Shown here in pieces: positions 1 through 4,995 of a stretch of DNA of 7,109 nucleotides (positions are counted from its first letter, which is position 1; every line of letters starts with the position of its first letter). The position numbers were made by a program, and so were the translations under genes. A model generated the notes under the pieces. It worked only from the letters and a program-made list of their open reading frames with translations, had not been told where the DNA came from and did not search any database. The stretch comes from Chitinophagaceae bacterium (GTDB taxonomy: Bacteria > Bacteroidota > Bacteroidia > Chitinophagales > Chitinophagaceae): NCBI GenBank assembly GCA_003489485.1, contig DNMB01000061.1, positions 1-7,109 on the forward strand, given 5' to 3'.

Positions 1-1
1 A

Positions 2-724
2 TCGGTGATCACCTTGCTGATAAACTATTTTCCGACAGACCGTCAAAGCGCGGAGGCCCCCAAGATCGCTTCGTATGCATGGGGCAAGGATTACCACCAT
101 GTGATCAAAAAAAAGCTGCAACAATTTCTATTCGAGTTACAATCTTCGGTAGGTGATATTACCGGAAGAGGCTTTGTTGACTCAGCCCCCGTGCTGGAAA
201 GAACGTGGGCCCAACGCAGCGGATTAGGGTGGGTCGGCAAAAACGGTAACCTCATCAACAAACAAAATGGTTCGTTCTTTTTTATTGCAACACTCATTAC
301 TGACCTTGCCTTAGAATACGACGATCCCTTTGCCAGAGACTATTGCGGAAGTTGTACCCGCTGCATCGATGCCTGCCCCACCGAAGCGATCTTACCCGAC
401 AAGACCATAGATGCCAAAAAATGTATCTCTTACTACACCATCGAGCTTAAGGACCAGCTACTACCCAGCGAGGCCAAAGGAAAAATGGATAACTGGATGT
501 TTGGCTGTGACACGTGCCAGAGCGTCTGCCCCTGGAATCGATTCAGTACACCTCATCACGAAACGGAATTTGAACCGCTGGCCGATATTTTAAATCTGAG
601 CACTCGCGAATGGATGGCAATGACAGAAGACACCTTTAAGAAAACATTCAAGGATTCGCCGCTGATGCGACCCGGCTACAAAGGGATCGTTCGTAATCTT
701 CAGTTTATGCTAGCGTCAGACTGA
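2..724 (+). CDS. queG: Epoxyqueuosine reductase QueG, 5'-truncated by window edge
   Basis: QueG reduces epoxyqueuosine to queuosine at the wobble position of GUN-anticodon tRNAs (Tyr, His, Asn, Asp). It is a cytoplasmic cobalamin and 4Fe-4S enzyme. About 240 residues are present, and the frame is open to the left edge, so the true start lies outside; from the usual size in this phylum (about 310 residues) some 70 N-terminal residues are missing. The GTG at position 5 is internal, not a start. Visible signatures are the DSAPVLER segment with the family's proposed proton-donor Asp (codon 179-181), followed by GLGWVGKN; a ferredoxin-like cluster CGSCTRCIDACP (about 344-379); and a second cluster CDTCQSVCPWN (506-538). 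Together these give the two 4Fe-4S sites typical of QueG. The C-terminus (RPGYKGIVRN) is also characteristic. There is no HEAT-repeat extension, so this is the short form. The last 25 bp overlap the convergent SRPBCC gene. Identification is secure. Confidence 0.96.
   Translation, partial: SVITLLINYFPTDRQSAEAPKIASYAWGKDYHHVIKKKLQQFLFELQSSVGDITGRGFVDSAPVLERTWAQRSGLGWVGKNGNLINKQNGSFFFIATLITDLALEYDDPFARDYCGSCTRCIDACPTEAILPDKTIDAKKCISYYTIELKDQLLPSEAKGKMDNWMFGCDTCQSVCPWNRFSTPHHETEFEPLADILNLSTREWMAMTEDTFKKTFKDSPLMRPGYKGIVRNLQFMLASD
700..724. other. 25-bp antisense overlap of the queG and SRPBCC gene ends
   Basis: The queG stop (722-724, plus) lies beyond the SRPBCC stop (700-702, minus), so the last codons of each gene are read from opposite strands of the same DNA. 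Both termini look family-like up to this point, so it appears to be a true overlap. No intrinsic terminator can lie between the genes, and at least one transcript must run antisense into the other. Confidence 0.9.
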
Positions 725-1209
725 GCTTGCTGTTGGAGTTGCTTTAACCCCCGCTCCATTACGGAGCCAAATTTATTTTCGAGCAGTAGACTCGAAAATC
801 GCTCCCACGGATACCAATCAAAATAAAAGTTCATGTACCACTGCACGGTAACAATGCCGGATGCAGCACCCAGTAACTTAAACCCCATATCACCATCGAC
901 AGTTGCAGTTTGAAGTCCCTGCACCACAATGGTGCTGTCGCTTAAGCTGCGAATGGTAAGCATATTTCCATTGGGCATGGCAATGCCGGCTACGCGATCA
1001 TTCTTTTTTACCAGTGGCAGGCTGTCTGCACCCGGAAACCACTGCTGCCACCGAGCAGGGCTTGCCAGCAACGCATGAACAGTGGCACGGGGAGCCTGCA
1101 CGTTCACTGCCCTAGATATGGTAACATGTGAGGGCAAAAACAATCCGAGACCCGTGACCAATAAAAACAAAAGCAAAATGCTCAGCAAAAAAAACAGTAT
1201 TCCACGCAT
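700..1209 (-). CDS. Membrane-anchored SRPBCC (polyketide cyclase-like) protein
   Basis: A 169-residue protein. Residues 3-25 form one long hydrophobic helix (GILFFLLSILLLFLL...), best read as an N-terminal signal anchor. The rest resembles the SRPBCC/START-like fold: an opening strand with 'SRAVNVQAPRATVHALLAS', then an aromatic 'WQQWFPG' motif, alternating beta strands, and a C-terminal amphipathic helix with 'LLENKFGSVMERGLKQLQ'. The YPWERF stretch before that helix is common in Bacteroidota members. SRPBCC domains bind hydrophobic ligands in a deep pocket; no ligand or catalytic role can be assigned here. It lies 12 bp downstream of the ABC permease on the same strand and probably shares its transcript, so it may act at the same membrane. 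Its stop lies inside queG on the opposite strand (25 bp overlap). No Shine-Dalgarno is visible before the ATG. The fold call is fairly confident; the function is unknown. Confidence 0.82.
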   Translation of the reverse strand: MRGILFFLLSILLLFLLVTGLGLFLPSHVTISRAVNVQAPRATVHALLASPARWQQWFPGADSLPLVKKNDRVAGIAMPNGNMLTIRSLSDSTIVVQGLQTATVDGDMGFKLLGAASGIVTVQWYMNFYFDWYPWERFSSLLLENKFGSVMERGLKQLQQQAQSDASIN

Positions 1210-1221
1210 AGTAACATTCTA

Positions 1222-2343
1222 TTATTCCCAACGAAGCAGTCGAGACAGTACACCATAGACAAGCACCATCCAGATCAGTAAGATACCGAACTCTTTGCCG
1301 CAATCGAGCCATCCCAATCCCTCGAAAGAGATCTTTCGAATGGCATCATTGAATTGCTTCAAAGGCATGATCTCACAGACGCGTTGCAGCCACAGAGGAA
1401 AGACCTCTACCGAAAAAAATGTTCCCGATAGTAACATCTGAGGAAGTGCAAAAAGATTTATTAGCAAAGGGATGGTGGCATCCGTCTTGGCAATACTGCT
1501 AAAGATCAGACCCACTCCCATCAATAACAGCAGCATTAGGATGGTAAAAGAAACGATCTGTATCACACTGATCCAGCCTTGCTGCAATGTAAAGTCAAGT
1601 ACCCAATGACCGAAGAGTAATAATACCAGTACGCTCAGCAACTGAAATGAAATGCGACTAACGCCAATACCGACCAAGATATTGATCCGGTGCACGGGGG
1701 TGGCAAAAAATCGTTTGAGTACCCCTTGTTCACGCAGTCCAAAAAAAGTAAAGGCGATGCCAAATAGCGTGGAAAATAGAATAGAAAATCCCAGCTGTCC
1801 AGGCAGTACAAAATCGATGGGAAGATACTTTCTGACCTCACGTATAACAGGACGATCGATTGAAACACTTCCAGCGGGTAGCGAAGCCACCTGCTGGCGA
1901 AGTCTGATGTAATCCAAGAGATCCAAAAACGGAGCGATCGTGGGCCCACTGGCCGTGGTAGAGAAAAACTGAACCCGGATGGAGCCGAGATCGGTGGAGT
2001 CTACAGAAGGTGTGGTCGTCAGCCGTAGTGTTCCGGTCAGTCTTCCTTTGATGAGTTCCTTTTCGAGCTGTGCGCTGTCAGAGAACGTGACAAGTTGTAC
2101 AGAAGGATTTTTTTGCAGCGCGAGATAGAATGCGTTCGTGGTATCAGAGCCAGGGAGCACCGCGATCTTGTATGCGGTGGTACGACCCGAACCAAAGGCA
2201 GAAAAGATCAGCACAAAAACAATGGGAAAAATAATACTAAAGACAATGGCGATGGGATTAGCAAAGATGGCCCTGAATCCAGCGCGGGTCATGGCCCTAA
2301 GGGCAGTCCATTGGCTGTAAGAGGGATCCAATTGATTGTGCAT
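1222..2343 (-). CDS. ABC-2 type transporter permease
   Basis: A 373-residue membrane subunit of an ABC exporter of the ABC-2/DrrB-like type. Architecture: a short cytoplasmic N-terminus; TM1 at about 30-51 (IAIVFSIIFPIVFVLIFSAF); a large, probably extracytoplasmic domain at about 52-175; then five more helices at about 180-202, 220-246, 257-285, 289-312 and 350-370. The loop 'LREQGVLKRFFATPVHRI' (about 203-220) after TM2 is the family's conserved cytoplasmic coupling segment, and 'LPQMLLSGTFFSVEVFP' (about 300-316) is the typical hydrophobic stretch before the last loop. Families of this type export drugs, lipids or polysaccharide precursors; the substrate cannot be read from sequence. The ATP-binding subunit is not in the window: the gene upstream is divergent and the gene downstream is the SRPBCC protein. 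A perfect -7 box lies only 3 bp before the ATG, so Met18 (ATG at 2290-2292) is a possible alternative start. Confidence 0.92.
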   Translation of the reverse strand: MHNQLDPSYSQWTALRAMTRAGFRAIFANPIAIVFSIIFPIVFVLIFSAFGSGRTTAYKIAVLPGSDTTNAFYLALQKNPSVQLVTFSDSAQLEKELIKGRLTGTLRLTTTPSVDSTDLGSIRVQFFSTTASGPTIAPFLDLLDYIRLRQQVASLPAGSVSIDRPVIREVRKYLPIDFVLPGQLGFSILFSTLFGIAFTFFGLREQGVLKRFFATPVHRINILVGIGVSRISFQLLSVLVLLLFGHWVLDFTLQQGWISVIQIVSFTILMLLLLMGVGLIFSSIAKTDATIPLLINLFALPQMLLSGTFFSVEVFPLWLQRVCEIMPLKQFNDAIRKISFEGLGWLDCGKEFGILLIWMVLVYGVLSRLLRWE

Positions 2344-2346
2344 TCA

Positions 2347-2354
2347 CAAATGTA
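2347..2354 (-). promoter_or_regulatory. Bacteroidota-type promoter for the ABC permease/SRPBCC unit
   Basis: On the minus strand TACATTTG matches the Bacteroidota -7 consensus TAnnTTTG exactly. Twenty bp upstream is TTAG (plus-strand 2375-2378), a one-mismatch version of the -33 TTTG element, and the spacer is AT-rich. Only TGA separates the box from the permease ATG, so transcription should begin at or just inside the annotated start codon. Either the mRNA is leaderless, or translation starts at Met18 with a leader of roughly 50 nt. This is pattern evidence only. Confidence 0.55.
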
Positions 2355-2495
2355 TTTTAATTTAATGAGCTTTACTAACCAGGTTGGCCGCATACAGCAA
2401 GGCTCGCACTCATACCCTTAGACCCGGCAGCCCTTACCAATTGATCGACTTTTCCACAAAAAAAATGCGTCTCCGGCCCGGGGGGCGAATTGAAT

Positions 2496-2502
2496 TATCT
2501 TG
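2496..2502 (+). promoter_or_regulatory. Possible weak -7 box for the kinase/MFS unit
   Basis: TATCTTG is a shortened relative of TAnnTTTG, lacking one T. It ends 10 bp before the kinase ATG. The position where a -33 element would lie is GC-rich and contains no TTTG, so the match is poor. It is listed because no better candidate is visible between 2380 and 2512, and because its closeness to the start codon resembles the other two promoters noted here. Confidence 0.28.
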
Positions 2503-2512
2503 CAGTCTATCC

Positions 2513-3145
2513 ATGCAGTACCAGTTCATAACAATTGAGGGAAATATAGGCGCCGGTAAGACCACGCTGGCGCAATTGCTCAGCCGGCATTTTAAATCCA
2601 GATTGATATTGGAAGAGTTTGCAGATAACCCTTTTTTGCCCAAATTCTACGAAAACCCCGGACAATACGCATTTCCTGTAGAGCTCTTTTTTATGGCTGA
2701 GCGCTACAAACAATTAAAAGAGTTACTGCAACAACAGGACCTTTTTAAAGAACTTACGATTTCGGATTATCTGTTTACCAAATGCCTGCTCTTCGCAAAA
2801 GTAACCCTTCCCGAAGATGAACTCAGGCTCTACCAGCGATTGTTCGATATCATCCATCAGCAACTTTTACAACCCGATCTGCTCATCTACTTGCAAGCAC
2901 CGGTCACAAAACTGCAAGAGAACATCCGAAAACGAAACCGCCCCTACGAACAAAGTATCACCGATCAGTACTTGGAAAAACTGCAAGACACTTATGCAAA
3001 CTTCATTAGACAACAACCTGCCCGTACGCTGGTAGTGGACGTAACCCATGCAGATTTTTTACATAATGATGCCCACCTACAAACCATTATCGACGCCATA
3101 GAGAAAGAACGTCCAGAAGGTTTGCATTATATTCAACTATCATGA
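2513..3145 (+). CDS. Deoxynucleoside kinase (dNK/dCK/dGK-type)
   Basis: A cytoplasmic salvage enzyme that phosphorylates a deoxynucleoside to its 5'-monophosphate using a nucleoside triphosphate. I chose the ATG at 2513 (210 residues) because the conserved N-terminus begins there, with the P-loop GNIGAGKTTL at residues 10-19; the open frame back to 2384 adds low-complexity, non-family sequence. Further signatures are EEF (34-36) followed by DNPFL, the substrate-site helix ELFFMAERY (57-65), SDYLF (84-88) in the position of the family's DR/ERS motif, the strand 'LLIYLQAP' (123-130), and the LID arginines in 'IRKRNRPYEQSI' (138-149). Length fits the family. Substrate preference (dA, dG, dC or dT) cannot be read reliably; some Bacteroidota relatives prefer deoxyadenosine. 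The TGA stop overlaps the ATG of the MFS gene, so the two are probably translationally coupled. Confidence 0.92.
   Translation: MQYQFITIEGNIGAGKTTLAQLLSRHFKSRLILEEFADNPFLPKFYENPGQYAFPVELFFMAERYKQLKELLQQQDLFKELTISDYLFTKCLLFAKVTLPEDELRLYQRLFDIIHQQLLQPDLLIYLQAPVTKLQENIRKRNRPYEQSITDQYLEKLQDTYANFIRQQPARTLVVDVTHADFLHNDAHLQTIIDAIEKERPEGLHYIQLS
3142..3145 (+). other. ATGA stop/start overlap coupling kinase and MFS genes
   Basis: The TGA of the kinase (3143-3145) and the ATG of the transporter (3142-3144) share bases in ATGA. This arrangement commonly allows termination-reinitiation and is good evidence that the two genes form one operon. The sequence just before it encodes the end of the kinase and has no purine-rich ribosome-binding site. 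Confidence 0.85.
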
Positions 3146-4386
3146 GCCATTCCCAACCTGGTAAGCCCCTTTTTAAACAGATCATCAATAAGGAATTCAC
3201 GCTCTTTATCGTAGCCCGTATTTTATTCATCGCGGGACTGCGAATGACACCGGTTCTTTTGGGCTGGCGGCTTTATGAGATCACGGGCAGTAAACTGGCA
3301 TTGGGAATGCTGGGGCTGTCCGAAGTGATCCCAGCCATTGCACTGGCACTTCCCGCCGGTGTACGGGTAGACAAAAGCAACAAGCAACGCCTGCTGACCA
3401 TTTGCATGACGCTTTATTTACTCCTGATGATGGCGCTGGCCTTGATCACCTCCGAATGGATGCGCTCGCACTACACGACACAGGTCATCGAATGGAGCAT
3501 CTATTTTATTATGGCCGCAACCGGAGCCGTGCGTGCTTATTCAGGTGCAGGCTTCAATGCTTTTTTAGCGCAGCTGGTACCCGCCGATGCGTTGGTCAAA
3601 GCTGCCTCCATCAATAGTATGATCTGGTTGATGGCGGCAGTAGCCGGACCCGCGCTGGCAGGCCTGTTAATGGGATACACCAACATCACCATTGCCTTTA
3701 TCCCGGTGTTAGGGCTGAACCTGATCGCCATTTTGCTTTTTATGCAGATCGCACCCAAACCCATCAGCTGGCAAGGTGGATCACGCACCTGGGAAGGCGT
3801 ACTCGAAGGGGTCCGTTTCGTGTGGAGACAAAAAGCACTTTTCGGCGCTATGAGTCTCGACATGTTCGCTGTTTTATTTGGAGGGGCGGTGGCGCTGCTG
3901 CCTGCGTTTGCCAATGACATTTTACACGTGGGGCCACAAGGACTGGGCTGGTTGGTCGCGGCCACCTACCTTGGAAATTTCATAGCCATTGCTTGGCTGA
4001 CCCGCTACCCCATGCAAAAGAAGCAGGGAAAAAAATTACTGTTCGCCGTTGGTGGATTCGGGGTTTGCATTTTGCTTTTTGCCTTGTCCAGTAATTTTTG
4101 GCTGAGCTTTTTTGCCTTGCTGGTCTCGGGTCTGTTCGATGGGGTGAGTGTGATCATCAGAGGTACGGTCGTCCAATTATTTGTACCCGACGACATGCGA
4201 GGAAGGGTCTCTGCCGTTAACTCCATGTTCATAAACTCCTCCAACGAGCTGGGGCAATTCGAAAGCGGTGTGGCAGCAGCGGCCATGGGGCTCGTTCCCT
4301 CCGTGATCTTTGGAGGATGCATGACCTTGCTCATCACCGCAGTGACCTGGTTTAAAGCGCCCACGCTTCGGAAATTCGAATACTAA
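3142..4386 (+). CDS. MFS transporter, EntS/MFS_3-like
   Basis: A 414-residue inner-membrane protein of the major facilitator superfamily, with roughly twelve hydrophobic helices in two halves joined by a central cytoplasmic loop around residues 210-230 ('PKPISWQGGSRTWEGVLEGV'). Loop 2-3 holds a motif A-like sequence AGVRVDKSNKQR (72-83), with the conserved Asp77 and basic residues. Near the C-terminus 'SSNELGQFESG' (366-376) is a signature I associate with the EntS/MFS_3 subgroup, which includes siderophore and drug exporters. Such proteins use the proton gradient; the substrate here is unknown. The start ATG lies in the ATGA overlap with the kinase stop (3142-3145), and no Shine-Dalgarno is visible, so its translation probably depends on ribosomes finishing the kinase. 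That pairing hints at, but does not show, a link to nucleoside or nucleoside-analogue transport. It ends 9 bp from the convergent YkgJ gene. Confidence 0.93.
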   Translation: MSHSQPGKPLFKQIINKEFTLFIVARILFIAGLRMTPVLLGWRLYEITGSKLALGMLGLSEVIPAIALALPAGVRVDKSNKQRLLTICMTLYLLLMMALALITSEWMRSHYTTQVIEWSIYFIMAATGAVRAYSGAGFNAFLAQLVPADALVKAASINSMIWLMAAVAGPALAGLLMGYTNITIAFIPVLGLNLIAILLFMQIAPKPISWQGGSRTWEGVLEGVRFVWRQKALFGAMSLDMFAVLFGGAVALLPAFANDILHVGPQGLGWLVAATYLGNFIAIAWLTRYPMQKKQGKKLLFAVGGFGVCILLFALSSNFWLSFFALLVSGLFDGVSVIIRGTVVQLFVPDDMRGRVSAVNSMFINSSNELGQFESGVAAAAMGLVPSVIFGGCMTLLITAVTWFKAPTLRKFEY

Positions 4387-4395
4387 CGCTGCTTC

Positions 4396-4887
4396 TTAGC
4401 GGGTGGGAATGGTTTGCATCAATCTTTCGAGCACATAGTAGGTGATCGGACAAAAACTGCTGTTCTTTTTGGTAAGTGCCGCTCGTTTGACCAATACATC
4501 TTCGTCGGTATATGGAAAACGGCTGCAATCGGAGGGGCGATTCTCGTATATACTGCAGTGATTGTCGGCCCCAAGGAACGGACAAGGAAGAGAGCGCGCT
4601 ACATAATCGCCGTCTTCGTCGACCCGCAGATAGGTCTCAATAAAAACACTCTCCTTTAATTTTAACAGACGACTGATGCGCTTAATGTCGGGGGTCTTGA
4701 ACCGGGGCGAATACCCCTTACAACAGTTGGCACACTGCAAACAGTCAACTTTGTCAAAGGCTTCGTCATGAAGTGCCGACTGATGTTTCAACACCTGCTG
4801 CAAAGGCACCTTATTCAGGAACTGCTGGTAGAGCTTCTGACGATCCGCCGACTTCTTTTCCCAATTATGCAAAAGTTCTTGAGACAT
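4396..4887 (-). CDS. YkgJ-family cysteine-cluster protein (zinc/iron-chelating domain)
   Basis: A 163-residue soluble protein of the YkgJ/UPF0153 type, annotated in databases as a putative zinc- or iron-chelating domain. Eight cysteines are visible: C49, C52, C55 and C56 in 'DCLQCANCC'; C102 in 'PCPFLG'; C111 in 'HCSIYENRP'; C121 in 'DCSRFPY'; and C136 in 'FCPITY'. The order CxxCxxCC ... CPFL ... CxIYxxRPxxCxxFP is the family signature and suggests an Fe-S cluster or other metal site. No biochemical role is established to my knowledge. Residues 1-45 form a charged, helical N-terminal region like that of other Bacteroidota members, which supports the ATG at 4887. The gene is divergent from gcvP (108-bp gap) and convergent with the MFS gene (9-bp gap), so it is probably transcribed alone. 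Confidence 0.93.
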   Translation of the reverse strand: MSQELLHNWEKKSADRQKLYQQFLNKVPLQQVLKHQSALHDEAFDKVDCLQCANCCKGYSPRFKTPDIKRISRLLKLKESVFIETYLRVDEDGDYVARSLPCPFLGADNHCSIYENRPSDCSRFPYTDEDVLVKRAALTKKNSSFCPITYYVLERLMQTIPTR

Positions 4888-4891
4888 GGTG

Positions 4892-4899
4892 CAAAGAAA
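4892..4899 (-). promoter_or_regulatory. Promoter for the YkgJ-family gene, adjoining its start codon
   Basis: On the minus strand TTTCTTTG (followed by C) matches TAnnTTTG with one mismatch. A TTG (plus-strand 4920-4922) lies exactly 20 bp upstream, the right place for a -33 element. Only four bases (CACC) separate the box from the ATG, so the transcript should be leaderless or nearly so. In this gene the start codon is well supported by family N-termini. Confidence 0.5.
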
Positions 4900-4959
4900 T
4901 GAACTTAACCGCTTATCCCCAATTTAACCCAACAAGCGCTCAGTGTGAGTGCATGGCCG

Positions 4960-4967
4960 TACCTTTG
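4960..4967 (+). promoter_or_regulatory. Bacteroidota-type promoter for gcvP
   Basis: TACCTTTG, followed by CA, matches the -7 consensus TAnnTTTG exactly. No convincing -33 TTTG is visible 19-21 bp upstream. The box ends 28 bp before the gcvP ATG, leaving an AT-rich leader of about 20-25 nt with no Shine-Dalgarno, as is usual in this phylum. A weaker second match, TAACCTTG (4981-4988), lies inside the leader. Confidence 0.55.
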
Positions 4968-4995
4968 CAACCTATACTATTAACCTTGTATTTAT

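Larger units (their letters stand above)
2344..2512. other. Divergent intergenic region between permease and kinase genes
   Basis: This 169-bp gap between divergent starts is the longest non-coding stretch in the window. The permease-proximal end (about 2344-2378) is AT-rich and holds the minus-strand promoter. The middle has no recognisable element. The kinase-proximal end carries a run of eight A (2457-2464), a GC-rich block (about 2473-2486) and then a weak -7-like box. The kinase reading frame stays open leftwards to an ATG at 2384, but that extension looks like non-coding sequence. No hairpin long enough for a riboswitch or attenuator is evident. Confidence 0.6.
4888..4995. other. Divergent promoter region between the YkgJ-family gene and gcvP
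   Basis: This 108-bp gap holds one promoter for each direction, at its left end (minus) and right of centre (plus). The remaining stretch, about 4923-4959, shows no clear operator palindrome. It is too short, and lacks the paired aptamer structure, to hold a glycine riboswitch upstream of gcvP. Confidence 0.7.

Noticed and set aside
1635..1949. 104-codon minus-strand frame inside the permease gene
   Set aside because: It overlaps the permease in another frame of the same strand; the permease has clear family architecture and this frame has none.
2473..2486. GC-rich block with a CCCGGG palindrome upstream of the kinase
   Set aside because: The symmetric core is only six bases and is not repeated elsewhere in the gap, so an operator call is unsupported.
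2384..2512. N-terminal extension of the kinase frame to an upstream ATG (43 extra residues)
   Set aside because: The extension has no family resemblance, crosses the A-run and GC-rich block of the intergenic gap, and the conserved kinase N-terminus begins exactly at the ATG at 2513.
3537..4364. Two minus-strand open frames (142 and 119 codons) inside the MFS gene
   Set aside because: They lie antisense to transmembrane coding sequence and give Pro/Ser/Ala-rich translations typical of shadows; no promoter or family match is seen.
4387..4401. Intrinsic terminator between the convergent MFS and YkgJ-family genes
   Set aside because: The only stem is four base pairs and no T-run follows on either strand.
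4968..4995. Glycine riboswitch or other leader element upstream of gcvP
   Set aside because: Only about 28 bp lie between the promoter box and the ATG, far too short for an aptamer, and no pairing is visible.
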